From positions 62,001 to 126,000 of the forward strand of contig NZ_JAMPYG010000007.1 in NCBI RefSeq assembly GCF_023700745.1: a DNA stretch of 64,000 nucleotides, given 5' to 3'. The stretch comes from Rhodoferax sp. (GTDB lineage Bacteria; Pseudomonadota; Gammaproteobacteria; Burkholderiales; Burkholderiaceae_C). The translations under genes and the position numbers were made by a program. How positions within the stretch are numbered: the stretch's first letter is position 1; every line of letters begins with the position of its first letter. Shown in pieces: positions 56,283 through 64,000 of the stretch. The notes under the pieces were generated by a model, which saw only the letters and a program-made list of their open reading frames with translations, searched no databases and was not told the DNA's origin.

Positions 56283-58159
56283 GACGCCACCCGGTAAGTG
56301 ATCCATGATGCTGCGTAGGCGAGTGAGAACAGGAACGCGGCCATGCCAGCCGGCATGGCCCACCCGCCAACCTCCTTGCGCACCACGGCCAGCGTGGCCA
56401 GACATTGCGGGGCAAAAACAAACCAGACCAGCAAGGACAGACCCGTGGCCAGCGTCCAGTCGGCACCAATCAGGGGTGCCAGCGCCGTGCCGACATCGTC
56501 ACCCACCTGCGACAAGGCATACACCGTTCCCAGAGCACTGACCACCACCTCGCGCGCGGCCAGACTCGGTATCAGTGCCACCGCAATTTGCCAGTTGAAT
56601 CCGATCGGCTCGAACACCACCGAAAGTGCCCGACCAATGCGTCCGGCCATGCTGTACTCGATCGCGGTCTCGCTGAAGTCCGCCGGGGCTTGCGGGAAAG
56701 TGGACAGAAACCACAGGATCACCGTCAGCGCCAGGATGATGCCGCCGACATTGCGCAGAAAGATGGATGCGCGTTGCCAGAGGCCGATCAGGATGTCCTT
56801 GGCGCGTGGCCAGTGGTAGTCCGGCAGTTCCATCATCAACTGCGCCGTGGTCTGCGAACTGCCCCACAGCTTCACGATCCAGGCCACCAGCACGGCTGAA
56901 ACAAGGCCAAACAGGTACAAGCCAAACAGCACCAGACCCTGCAGACCCATGCCCCAGACCGGGTGGTTGGGAATGAAGGCGCCAATGAGCAGGGCGTAAA
57001 CCGGCAGCCGGGCCGAACAGGTCATCAAGGGCGCAATCAGGATCGTGACCCAGCGGGCACGGCGGTCGGCAATGGTGCGTGTGGCCATGATGCCCGGTAC
57101 GGCGCAGGCAAAGCTGGAAAGCAGCGGGATGAATGACCGGCCCGACAAGCCCAGGCTGCCCATCAGGCGGTCCAGCAACAAGGCGGCGCGGGGCAGGTAG
57201 CCCGACTCTTCCAGCAACAGGATGAAGAAGAAGAGGATCAGGATTTGTGGCAGAAAGGCGAGCACGCCACCCACGCCGGCGATGACACCGTCAACCAGCA
57301 GGCTTTTGAGCAAGCCGTCTGAAAGCAGCGTGTTGACGCCCTGGACGATGATGCCGATGCCTTCCTCGATCAAGCCCATAGGCCACTCTGCCCAGGCGAA
57401 CACCGCCTGGAAAATGAAAAACAGCAAGGTCAGCAAAATCATCGTGCCAACGACCGGATGCAACAGCCAATGGTCAAGACGGCGCGACCAGCGGTGCTCG
57501 GCCAGGGGCGCTTCCATGCCGGCTTCGACCAGCCAGGCCTGCGCCTGCTGGTCATCGGTCAACAAGGCGGCACGACCACCGGTTTCAGCCAGGCTTTCAC
57601 GCGAGGATGATTGCCAGATTTCCGGCTGGTCCAGCAGGGCCCTGAGCGCGTCGGTTCCCTGCGCATGGATACCCGTGGCTTCAACCACCGGTACGCCCAG
57701 TGCCTGTTCAAGACGCCCGGCATCCAGTTCCCGGTTCTGGCCGCGCACCCGGTCCATCATGTTGAGCACGACGACGATGGGAACCTGCTCGCGTTTGAGC
57801 GCGGACACCAGCCGCAGCCCACGACGCAGCCGGGTGGCATCCAGAATCACGGCCGTGAGGTTGGGCGCACTGGTTTGCAAACTGTGCCCCAGCACCACCG
57901 CGCAGGCCACGGCTTCATCTTCGCTGCCGGCATTCAGGCTGTAAGTGCCTGGCAGGTCCACCACTGTGACCGAGCGGCCCGCGCTGGTTTTCATCAAGCC
58001 GCGCTTCATGTCCACGGTCACGCCAGCGTAGTTGGCCACTTTTTGCTTGGCTCCGGTCAAGCGGTTGAACAGCACGGTCTTGCCGCAGTTGGGATTGCCC
58101 AGCAGGGCCAGGGTCTTTTGCGCCAGACCCGCCATGTTGACGGTGGCGGTGGTACTCAT
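56279..58159 (-). CDS. feoB: Ferrous iron transporter FeoB (626 aa)
   Basis: FeoB imports Fe2+ through the inner membrane. The G domain is complete: G1 GNPNCGKT (21-28), switch region YAGVTVD, G3 DLPG (68-71), G4 NMMD (133-136), G5 near VVEATG. The membrane part has the gate motifs FACAVPGIMATRTIADRRAR and MTCSARLPVYAL, the usual FeoB pattern. At 626 residues it is shorter than E. coli FeoB (about 770), as in many betaproteobacteria. The start ATG 58159 overlaps the feoA stop (ATGA); the frame is open a little further upstream but within feoA. It is coupled at its 3' end to the small Cys-rich protein. Expression should be Fur-controlled through the site ahead of feoA. Confidence 0.95.
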   Translation of the reverse strand: MSTTATVNMAGLAQKTLALLGNPNCGKTVLFNRLTGAKQKVANYAGVTVDMKRGLMKTSAGRSVTVVDLPGTYSLNAGSEDEAVACAVVLGHSLQTSAPNLTAVILDATRLRRGLRLVSALKREQVPIVVVLNMMDRVRGQNRELDAGRLEQALGVPVVEATGIHAQGTDALRALLDQPEIWQSSSRESLAETGGRAALLTDDQQAQAWLVEAGMEAPLAEHRWSRRLDHWLLHPVVGTMILLTLLFFIFQAVFAWAEWPMGLIEEGIGIIVQGVNTLLSDGLLKSLLVDGVIAGVGGVLAFLPQILILFFFILLLEESGYLPRAALLLDRLMGSLGLSGRSFIPLLSSFACAVPGIMATRTIADRRARWVTILIAPLMTCSARLPVYALLIGAFIPNHPVWGMGLQGLVLFGLYLFGLVSAVLVAWIVKLWGSSQTTAQLMMELPDYHWPRAKDILIGLWQRASIFLRNVGGIILALTVILWFLSTFPQAPADFSETAIEYSMAGRIGRALSVVFEPIGFNWQIAVALIPSLAAREVVVSALGTVYALSQVGDDVGTALAPLIGADWTLATGLSLLVWFVFAPQCLATLAVVRKEVGGWAMPAGMAAFLFSLAYAASWITYRVAS

Positions 58160-58386
58160 GCTGCGGGCTCCAGCAATACCATCTGCGCTTCGCACGGGCG
58201 CAGCGCAAAGACCGCATCGCCCACTTGCACCACCAGTGCACCGCTGCTGAACCAGCTGCGCCGGAGTACCTTGACCTTTTCCAGCGGCAGAAAACCCAGC
58301 TCCTCCATGCGCTGGTTATGGCTGGATGTTGCCTGGATGCGATGCCATTGGCCGATGACGGCCTCTTTCAAATTCAATGTGAGCAC
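58156..58386 (-). CDS. feoA: FeoA-domain protein (76 aa)
   Basis: A small SH3-like protein that supports FeoB from the cytoplasm. The FeoA pattern is visible: RMEELGFLPLEKVKVLRRS, then GALVVQVGDAVFALRPCEAQMVLLE. I chose GTG 58386 because AAGGA lies about seven bases upstream and because the longer frame would run through the Fur box. Its stop overlaps the feoB start. Confidence 0.92.
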   Translation of the reverse strand: MLTLNLKEAVIGQWHRIQATSSHNQRMEELGFLPLEKVKVLRRSWFSSGALVVQVGDAVFALRPCEAQMVLLEPAA

Positions 58387-58401
58387 GATAGTGTCCTTAT
58401 A

Positions 58402-58420
58402 AATGAGAACTATTCTCATT
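58402..58420. promoter_or_regulatory. Fur box upstream of feoA
   Basis: AATGAGAA-CTA-TTCTCATT is a perfect 8-bp inverted repeat around three bases, the 19-bp length and sequence style of Fur operators. It lies 16 bases before the feoA start, so it must overlap the promoter or the first bases of the mRNA. Iron-loaded Fur would repress the operon. Confidence 0.85.
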
Positions 58421-58493
58421 GTACAACACTAAAAACTGCTTGTCAGCATGACCGCCGTAGCAAGAACCGTTCGCCCGGATCAATGGCAAAAAT

Positions 58494-59282
58494 TCAAGGG
58501 CTGGAATCCCCCGCACCCGATTCGCTCGTGTCATTGAGGCCCAGCCGGCCGACAAAAGGCAAACGCAGGCCCGGACGGTTGATGTCCAGGCCGAAGTTCA
58601 AGCCGAGCAGGTTGATCTCGACCCCCTCCTGCAAGCCCACGCTCAACCCAAGCAGGCCGAGCAACGAAGCCTGGACCCCGACTCCTGTAGCGGAAACGCC
58701 GAGCGCACGAGTCAGGGGCCGGTAGTCCTTGCCGATGGCATTGGCAGGCAGATCGAGTTTCAGCGCAGGCACTTCGCGGCCGATGTGTGCCAGAAAGGTG
58801 TTGCTGTTCGGCCCGGGATAGCTGCGGTAATCATCGGCGTGGGGATAGCTGGCAATGGCGGCCTCGATGGCCGGGACCATGGCCTGTGCGGCCTCGCCCC
58901 GGTGGTCGACCAGCAGGCTCGGCCGGCGACCATACCAAAGCCCGTCCGGCAGCGCGTAATTGCGCTGTACCACCTGCGGTGCGCGCCAACCGACCACGTC
59001 ATAGCGGGTGTAGGCGGTCTCACCAGCGCGCTTGTAGATGATCCACGGGTGAACCGCAAAAGTGCCTCGCCAGCCATAGGTCGGGGCGGCATAGACTTGA
59101 ACGATGGCCACACTGGCCAGTTGCTCAGGGTCGGGCGCAATACCAGCCGAATGGCGTGCGGCATCACGCCAACTGCGCTGCCCTTCATCAGGGATGGAAG
59201 CCACGGTTTGCGCCAGGCTCAGACTGAAAGACAGGCCGAGCAGCGCGAGCAAGCCCAGTGCAATACGAGTGGAATTTGTCAT
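58494..59282 (-). CDS. DUF3750-type secreted protein (262 aa)
   Basis: Residues 1-24 are a signal peptide (LGLLALLGLSFSLSLAQ). The body carries GWRGTFAVHPWIIYKRAGE, VVGWRAPQ, GLWYGRRPSLLVDHRGEAA and YRSYPGPNSNTFLAHIGREVP, which I recognise as DUF3750. A Cys is absent from the expected SNTF site, and the YRSYPGPNSNTF block resembles the substrate loop of NlpC/P60-like or amidase-like folds; that comparison is only an impression. The C-terminal quarter is Gly/Leu-rich. The start ATG 59282 has a weak site. It stands alone, divergent from the YdcH-like gene. No function is known. Confidence 0.75.
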   Translation of the reverse strand: MTNSTRIALGLLALLGLSFSLSLAQTVASIPDEGQRSWRDAARHSAGIAPDPEQLASVAIVQVYAAPTYGWRGTFAVHPWIIYKRAGETAYTRYDVVGWRAPQVVQRNYALPDGLWYGRRPSLLVDHRGEAAQAMVPAIEAAIASYPHADDYRSYPGPNSNTFLAHIGREVPALKLDLPANAIGKDYRPLTRALGVSATGVGVQASLLGLLGLSVGLQEGVEINLLGLNFGLDINRPGLRLPFVGRLGLNDTSESGAGDSSP

Positions 59283-59396
59283 GCTGTCACTTTAGCTTAC
59301 ATTGATACAAAATTGATTACAGCCAATGGCGCGTGCTTGTTAGACTGCGCACCTGCACCCTATTTGCGCAGCCCCGGTCATTTTGAAGGAGTACCG

Positions 59397-59621
59397 ATGT
59401 TTCCTGAATACCGCGATCAAATTGCCCAATTGAAGCTCGCCGATCTCAATTTTGTGCGCCTGTACGAAAAGCACAACGCACTCGACCAGACCATCAGGCA
59501 CATGGAGGCGCACATCGAACCCGGCACGCATGAAGAAATTGAACAGCTGAAAAAAGAAAAGCTCCTGATCAAGGATGCGCTCTACAACATCCTCAAGAAA
59601 GCCGACACCATCAAGGATTGA
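59397..59621 (+). CDS. YdcH/DUF465 family protein (74 aa)
   Basis: A small, highly charged, all-helical protein. It starts at ATG 59397 with GAAGGAG closely upstream. The family pattern is clear: a helix with FVRLYEKHNALDQTIRHME, then EEIEQLKKEKLLIKDALYNIL. Such proteins form short coiled-coil hairpins; their function is unknown. It is divergent from the DUF3750 gene and converges with the flavin reductase-like gene. Confidence 0.9.
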   Translation: MFPEYRDQIAQLKLADLNFVRLYEKHNALDQTIRHMEAHIEPGTHEEIEQLKKEKLLIKDALYNILKKADTIKD

Positions 59622-59628
59622 TACCGCC

Positions 59629-59657
59629 GCCTGAAGCCAGCGCCAGACGTTTCAGGC
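59629..59657. terminator. Possible weak two-way terminator between convergent genes
   Basis: GCCTGAA (59629-59635) pairs with TTCAGGC (59651-59657) around a 15-base loop in the 39-bp gap between two convergent genes. There is no T-run on either side, so intrinsic termination is uncertain. Confidence 0.3.
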
Positions 59658-59660
59658 ACA

Positions 59661-60197
59661 CTACCGCATCCTGGATGGCAACTTGATCGTCCCGCCGGCC
59701 AACATGAAAACCCCGTTGCCCTGGTGATGCAGCGTTTTGGGGTTTTTGCACGCAGGATCAAGCCAGGCCTTGACAACCTCCAGGACGAAAAAGTTGTAGC
59801 GATTCATGAAGCGCTTGTCGAACACCCTGCATTCCAGATTGGCATAACACTCGGCCATCAGTGGGGCGCCCACCAACTCGGCCTTCATGGGTGTCAGACC
59901 AAAAGTCTGAAATTTATCAACTTGATCGCCATGGGTGTTACCACAACCTGTCACCTGGGTTGCCAGTTCGACCGTGGGAATGCTGAGCACACATTGCCCG
60001 GTTGCCTTGAGCGCCTTGAAGCTGAAGTCATTGCCGCTCACCACGCAACCCACCAGCGGCGGCTCGAATTCCATCATGGTGTGCCATGACAGGGGCATCG
60101 TGTTGATCCTGCCCTTGTGCGACGTGCTGAGCAGCACAACAGGCCCCGGTTCGATCAGCCCATAGACCCTGGACAGCGGGTAAGAGCGCATGGCCAT
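59661..60197 (-). CDS. Flavin reductase-like FMN-binding protein (178 aa)
   Basis: The protein has the split-barrel flavin reductase pattern: PGPVVLLSTSHKGRINTMPLSWHTMMEFEPPLVGCVVS, then FSFKALKATGQCVLSIPTVELATQVTGCG, and a C-terminal NFFVLEVVKAWLDP strand with HHQGNGVFMLAGG. Members use FMN and NAD(P)H to supply reduced flavin or act as small oxidoreductases. Start ATG 60197 is backed by GGAGG at 60205-60209, seven bases upstream; a second ATG follows two codons on. A 13-bp tandem duplication lies just ahead of the ribosome site. It has no operon partner here. Confidence 0.85.
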   Translation of the reverse strand: MAMRSYPLSRVYGLIEPGPVVLLSTSHKGRINTMPLSWHTMMEFEPPLVGCVVSGNDFSFKALKATGQCVLSIPTVELATQVTGCGNTHGDQVDKFQTFGLTPMKAELVGAPLMAECYANLECRVFDKRFMNRYNFFVLEVVKAWLDPACKNPKTLHHQGNGVFMLAGGTIKLPSRMR

Positions 60198-60210
60198 TGG
60201 TTCGCCTCCG

Positions 60211-60236
60211 TTGATGTCATCCGTTGATGTCATCCG
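60211..60236. repeat. 13-bp tandem duplication in the flavin reductase leader
   Basis: TTGATGTCATCCG occurs twice without a gap, one base upstream of the GGAGG ribosome site of the flavin reductase-like gene (read on the minus strand). It looks like a recent slippage product and could vary between strains. Confidence 0.8.
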
Positions 60237-60341
60237 TTGCACGGTAGCATGTGGCCGTGCCATCTGCATTGACAAAAGCCGGTCATGAATTCAGTTTTTG
60301 AAGATGGCATCCAAGCCCTGTTTTGAACAACAAGTTTCCAT

Positions 60342-61262
60342 CTATTCACCCATGCCGGCTCTCACAGGCGTGAGCATCGTTGCCATGGCCTTCGCTCTGA
60401 ACTCTCGTGGACTCAAGGCCGTGTGCTTGCGAAAAAACCGGCAAAAATAGGCCTCATCGGCAAAGCCCAATGCATGGGCTGTCTGTTTGATGCTGTTGCC
60501 GGTATAGACCAACAAGCGCTGGGCTTCATGGATCACGCGCGCATTGACGATGTCAAGGCCTGACATCCCCAGCACCTCGCGGCACAAACGCGAAAGTTGT
60601 CCGGGCGTGATGCCCAACTGTCCGGCGTAGTCGGTGATGGGCAGATGCTTCTTGAAGTTTTCATCGACCATGCTGCGAAATTTCTCAATTTGGCTGTACT
60701 TGCGCGAATGGACGTTTGTCACGGAGACTTCATTGATACGCGTCAGTCGCGCCATCTGGATGCAGATCGCAGCCAGCAGTGCCATGCCTGCCGTCGACTG
60801 GCCCACCGCCTGAAGATGCGTCTCGCGTTCGACCGCCAAAAACAGAGGCATCAAGGTTCCGGCATGGTCGCTGGCTGCGTCCAAGACAAAAACGGCGGGT
60901 TTGCGCAGCTTGCTCAACAGTTCTGGACTGGCCACACCCACCAAGGACTCCAAGGGCCGTTGCGCAGCGGTGATGACAGGGCCGTCCACATCCTCCGAAA
61001 AATTGAAACCATGCACGGTTTGTGCCGGAATCCACATCAAACAAGGTGCTTTGAAGAAGGTCCTGGAATGGTCAATCGATACCTCGCCAGACCCCTGTGT
61101 CAGATACAGAATCTGAATCAGTGCATCGTGTTTATGAGGTCTTATTTTCCAGTTATAAGGACGGGAACGCTGCGGAATCCACTCAAAGTCAAACCAGCTT
61201 TGCCAGCCGGGCTGGGCTTGCACACCGTACAGCGAGTAATTAGGGATAACCCTTATCGTCAA
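60342..61262 (-). CDS. AraC-family regulator, PobR-like (306 aa)
   Basis: The N-terminal cupin-like sensor starts TIRVIPNYSLYG and has RPHKHDALIQILYLTQGSGEVSID (a His-containing ligand strand). The C-terminal AraC DNA-binding domain has a first helix-turn-helix (LPITDYAGQLGITPGQLSRLCREVLG) and the second with the family signature GFADEAYFCRFFRKHTALSPREFR. PobR-type members sense aromatic acids such as 4-hydroxybenzoate. I chose TTG 61262 because AAAGGA (61269-61274) is well placed and the conserved IPNYSLYG start begins there; the longer open frame reads back into the divergent SDR gene. It faces the SDR/ligase/hydratase operon with a 109-bp gap, so it likely controls that operon. Confidence 0.85.
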   Translation of the reverse strand: MTIRVIPNYSLYGVQAQPGWQSWFDFEWIPQRSRPYNWKIRPHKHDALIQILYLTQGSGEVSIDHSRTFFKAPCLMWIPAQTVHGFNFSEDVDGPVITAAQRPLESLVGVASPELLSKLRKPAVFVLDAASDHAGTLMPLFLAVERETHLQAVGQSTAGMALLAAICIQMARLTRINEVSVTNVHSRKYSQIEKFRSMVDENFKKHLPITDYAGQLGITPGQLSRLCREVLGMSGLDIVNARVIHEAQRLLVYTGNSIKQTAHALGFADEAYFCRFFRKHTALSPREFRAKAMATMLTPVRAGMGE

Positions 61263-61371
61263 GATTAATCCTTTTAAAGACGCACGAATTGTGCTGTACC
61301 TGGCATGAATCGTCAACCCGTATGCAGCCTGCTGCGCCAACAATCCTCCCATCCACTTCTGAGGAGACGAC

Positions 61372-62208
61372 ATGAAACCAAAAAACACAAAAAACCAGGA
61401 AAACCCAGTGCAAACCCTGCCCATGCGCGTGCTGGTCACAGGCGCGAGTCGCGGCATTGGGCGTGCGATCTGCCTGCGCCTGGCCAGCCAGGGCGCCGAG
61501 ATTGCCGCCTGCGGGTCAGCCCACGCCGATGAGCTGGACGCCGTCATTGCAGAGGCGGCCAAACAGGGCGGCCGGGTGGTGCCGCTGCTTGGCAATCTGG
61601 CCGATCCGGCAACACCAGCCCTGCTGGTCGAACAGGCCGTGGCGACGTTTGGTGGACTGGACGCGGTGGTGTCCAACGCCGGTGTGTCTCGCCCTTCCAC
61701 TTTGGCCAAGCTTGAAACCGAAGACTGGGACTACTTAATGGCCGTCAACACACGAGCCCCTTGGCTGCTGGCCAAGGCAGCGTACTCCGCGCTGCGGAAA
61801 AGCCGCGGCAGCTTTGTCTCGGTGGCATCAATGTCAGGGGTGCAGCCCTACCCGGGCATGGGAGCTTACAGCCCGAGCAAAGCTGCCGTGCTGATGCTGG
61901 TGCGCACGCTGGCACAGGAGTGGGCGACAGACGGTATCCGGGTCAACGCGGTGTCGCCGGGCCTGATTCACACCTCGTTGACGGCCAAGGTGTACGCCGA
62001 TGCCCCGACCAAGGTCGCCCGTGAAGCGCTGGTACCGCTGCACCGCATTGGCGACCCGGATGCTGACATCGCCGGGCTGGTGGCGTTTCTGATCGGGCCA
62101 GATGCGGCTTATGTCACCGGCCAAAACCTGCTCGCCGATGGCGGGCTGATGGACGCCGTGCACGGCCTGATTCCCGGTCGCCCGGCCACTGAGAGGCAAG
62201 CGTCATGA
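61372..62208 (+). CDS. Short-chain dehydrogenase/reductase (278 aa)
   Basis: A classical SDR: cofactor motif TGASRGIG (23-30), NAG (102-104), catalytic Ser153 in VASMSG, Tyr166 and Lys170 in YSPSK. The pattern and C-terminal GQNLLADGGLMD are those of 3-oxoacyl-ACP/3-hydroxyacyl-CoA dehydrogenase-like enzymes using NAD(P)H. GAGGAGA lies just ahead of ATG 61372; the first 17 residues are a polar extension, and Met18 is the position where homologues usually begin. The stop overlaps the ligase start (ATGA), so the two are coupled. With the ligase and hydratase it forms a beta-oxidation-like route for an organic acid. The substrate is unknown. Confidence 0.92.
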   Translation: MKPKNTKNQENPVQTLPMRVLVTGASRGIGRAICLRLASQGAEIAACGSAHADELDAVIAEAAKQGGRVVPLLGNLADPATPALLVEQAVATFGGLDAVVSNAGVSRPSTLAKLETEDWDYLMAVNTRAPWLLAKAAYSALRKSRGSFVSVASMSGVQPYPGMGAYSPSKAAVLMLVRTLAQEWATDGIRVNAVSPGLIHTSLTAKVYADAPTKVAREALVPLHRIGDPDADIAGLVAFLIGPDAAYVTGQNLLADGGLMDAVHGLIPGRPATERQAS

Positions 62209-63830
62209 TTCACCTGCAACCACCTCTTGCCGCACGCGAGCGTTATTACCAGGCTGGCTACTGGCAAGACCAGTCGCTGGGCCAACTGATCGCGGCCAGC
62301 GTGGCCGTCCATCCCGACAAAACTGCAGTAGCGGACGCATCGGGTCACCACATCAGCTACCGCGAGCTTGAGGACAAAGCGGCCCGCTTCGCCGGATTTT
62401 TGAAGGCGCGTGGGGTTGGCTTGGGCGACGTGGTCACCATGCACCTGCCCAATTGGTGGCAGACCGCTGTAGTGACTTTTGCCGCCTTCAAGCTGGGCGC
62501 GGTGATCAACCCCTTGCCGCCCACCTATGGTTGGAAAGATCTGGCGTTCATCATGAACAAAAGCCACGCCAAGGCAGTGATCGTGCCGGGCCGGTTTCGC
62601 AGCGTGGACTACACCGAGCACCTCCTGCGCATTGCGCCCGAACTGACCGTGTTGCCCACCATTGTGGTGATCGGGGATGGCAACGCCAAGATTGGCACCA
62701 ACTTTGACGAGGCCTTGTGCGGTTCGCCGTTGGCGCAAGACCACTATGCAGCGGCGGACGACGCTGCTCTGCTGCTGTTCACCTCGGGTTCGGAGTCCAA
62801 GCCCAAAGGTGTGGTGCACACCCACAACACCGCCATTTATGGTGAGCGTGCTTTGTCAGGCACCTTGGCGCTGAATGACCGCGATGTGTGTTTCATGGCT
62901 TCACCGGTCACGCACACCAGCGGGTTCATGCATGGTATTTTGATGACGCTGATGACCGGAGCCAGCGTGTCGCTGCTCGATATATTCAAGGGTGACACGG
63001 CGGTGGACCAGATGATTGCCAGCCGCGCCACCTGGACCATGGGCGCCACACCGTTTCTGAGTGATGTGGTGGACAGCATGGAAAAGAGTGGCAAGCGCCT
63101 GCCCGACCTGCGTTATTTCTTGTGTGGTGGCGCACCCATCCCTGAAGTGCTGGTACGGCGCGCCCACACGCTGGGAGTGCGTGTGATGAGCATTTATGGC
63201 TCGACCGAAAGTCCGCCGCACACGGTGACCTGGCCGGCAGATCCGATTGAAGCCGCCTGGCAATTCGACGGCCGCGCCTTACCAGGTGTGGAAGTCTGCG
63301 CGGTGGACGAAAACGGTCAGGCGTTACCGCCAGGCCAGCAAGGCGAGCAATGGTCACGCGGACCCCATGCCTTCATCGGTTATCTGGGCGAGCCGGAATT
63401 GACCGCCAAGGCACTGGATGCCGAGGGCTGGTACCACTCGGGCGATCTGGCTAAAGTAGGCCCGCAAAGTAGCGTGCGCATTGTCGGGCGCATCAAGGAC
63501 ATGATCATCCGCGGCGGACAAAACATCTCGGCCCGCGAAATCGAAGACATTCTGCTCGAACACCCGGCCTGCCAATCGGTGGCGGTGATCGGCTTGCCGG
63601 ATGGGCGCCTGGGCGAACTGGGCTGCGCGGTGGTGGTGTGTCACCCAGGCAAGACACTGGTGTTTGACGAGATGAAACAATTCCTCATCCAGCGTGGAGT
63701 GGCGCGCTTCAAGCTGCCGGAATACCTGGTGCTGCGCGATGCCCTGCCCGCGACCCCCAGCGGAAAAATCCAGAAATTCAAATTACGCGAAGAACTGAAA
63801 ACCCTCAATGGAACAAACACCCATGTTTAA
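62205..63830 (+). CDS. Acyl-CoA synthetase, ANL superfamily (541 aa)
   Basis: This enzyme activates a carboxylic acid with ATP and then transfers it to CoA. Motifs: the phosphate loop TSGSESKPKG (193-202), YGSTESPPHT (331-340), YHSGDLAKVG (410-419), the hinge RIVGRIKDMIIRGGQNIS (425-442) and the catalytic Lys521 in PSGKIQKFK. The order and the HPDKTAVAD and NPLPPTYGWKDL segments resemble cyclohexanecarboxylate-CoA and medium-chain fatty-acid ligases; I cannot fix the substrate. It overlaps the SDR stop by 4 bp, and the hydratase start lies inside its last codons. Its neighbours suggest it feeds an alicyclic, aromatic-derived or medium-chain acid into CoA-bound oxidation. Confidence 0.92.
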   Translation: MIHLQPPLAARERYYQAGYWQDQSLGQLIAASVAVHPDKTAVADASGHHISYRELEDKAARFAGFLKARGVGLGDVVTMHLPNWWQTAVVTFAAFKLGAVINPLPPTYGWKDLAFIMNKSHAKAVIVPGRFRSVDYTEHLLRIAPELTVLPTIVVIGDGNAKIGTNFDEALCGSPLAQDHYAAADDAALLLFTSGSESKPKGVVHTHNTAIYGERALSGTLALNDRDVCFMASPVTHTSGFMHGILMTLMTGASVSLLDIFKGDTAVDQMIASRATWTMGATPFLSDVVDSMEKSGKRLPDLRYFLCGGAPIPEVLVRRAHTLGVRVMSIYGSTESPPHTVTWPADPIEAAWQFDGRALPGVEVCAVDENGQALPPGQQGEQWSRGPHAFIGYLGEPELTAKALDAEGWYHSGDLAKVGPQSSVRIVGRIKDMIIRGGQNISAREIEDILLEHPACQSVAVIGLPDGRLGELGCAVVVCHPGKTLVFDEMKQFLIQRGVARFKLPEYLVLRDALPATPSGKIQKFKLREELKTLNGTNTHV

Positions 63831-64000
63831 AGTTGAAGACCTCGGCGCCGTGGTCCGCGTCACCCTGCAGCGCGCACCGGTGAATGCCATCAGCACCGAA
63901 TTTATTGCCGGTTTCATGCAGGTGCTGGACGGCCTAAGCGCCAAAAAAGACCTCACCGTGCTGCACCTGCGCAGCGACCAAAAAGCCTTCTGCGCCGGTG
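63823..64000 (+). CDS. Enoyl-CoA hydratase/isomerase, 5' part, runs off the right edge
   Basis: Open from ATG 63823 to the end (59 codons seen). MFKVEDLGAVVRVTLQRAPVNAIS is the usual crotonase start (the VxLxRPxxxNAxS pattern), and LRSDQKAFCAG is the first oxyanion-loop motif (FCAGxD). An in-frame ATG at 63808 is an alternative start. It overlaps the ligase end by 8 bp (23 bp for the longer start), so it belongs to the same operon and would hydrate or isomerise the enoyl-CoA product. Confidence 0.9.
   Translation, partial: MFKVEDLGAVVRVTLQRAPVNAISTEFIAGFMQVLDGLSAKKDLTVLHLRSDQKAFCAG

Noticed and set aside
61263-61709. A longer start for the AraC-type regulator
   Set aside because: It would run through the divergent SDR gene. 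TTG 61262 has a ribosome site and begins at the conserved IPNYSLYG segment.

Overview
The window looks like a chromosome segment of a GC-rich betaproteobacterium, most likely Burkholderiales/Comamonadaceae. I infer this from gene content and codon style (feoA-feoB with a Fur box, a TerC-type protein, an SDR/CoA-ligase/enoyl-CoA hydratase operon beside an AraC-type regulator), not from any marker gene. No rRNA, tRNA, CRISPR array or insertion sequence was seen.

Left three quarters (1-49548, minus strand): one apparent operon of about 49.5 kb, read right to left. It begins with a single reading frame of 13,975 codons (7621-49548) for a giant surface protein. This has an N-terminal EPRLLLSAD (LEPR-XLL-type) motif and no classical signal peptide. 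It continues through thousands of residues of Ala/Gly/Val/Ser/Asp-rich beta-type repeats, inserted EF-hand/dockerin-like cassettes, a second repeat class, Calx-beta-like modules and RTX-like calcium-binding repeats. It ends with a tandem pair of concanavalin-like domains and a metzincin-type HELGHAAGMDH domain. Tightly packed behind it are a SapC-family protein, a GAF-GAF-TM-HlyD fusion, a PqqD-like/M50 metalloprotease/HlyD fusion, a short SecA-like ATPase without the two-helix finger and zinc-binding tail, and a signal-peptide-bearing RND/HlyD adaptor cut by the left edge. Gaps are 23 and 10 and 22 bp, then overlaps of 8 and 4 bp. My reading is that this is a dedicated, unusual export and surface-display system for the giant protein: a Gram-negative analogue in logic of accessory SecA2 systems combined with adaptor and membrane-protease fusions. 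No ABC exporter or TolC-like channel is in the window; they may lie past base 1.

The AT-rich gap 49549-49874 is the control region. It has a perfect 12-bp inverted repeat just upstream of the giant gene's ribosome binding site and a 10-bp direct repeat spaced 30 bp.

Right quarter (49875-64000): a divergent FeoB-like GTPase/transporter and a TerC-family protein (plus strand); a membrane CHASE3-like/PAS/GGDEF/EAL cyclic-di-GMP protein (minus); a Fur-box-preceded feoA-feoB-small Cys-rich membrane protein operon (minus); a DUF3750 lipoprotein-like/secreted protein; a YdcH/DUF465 small protein; a flavin reductase-like protein; and an AraC-type regulator divergent from an SDR-acyl-CoA ligase-enoyl-CoA hydratase operon that runs off the right edge. 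These look like ordinary core or catabolic genes.
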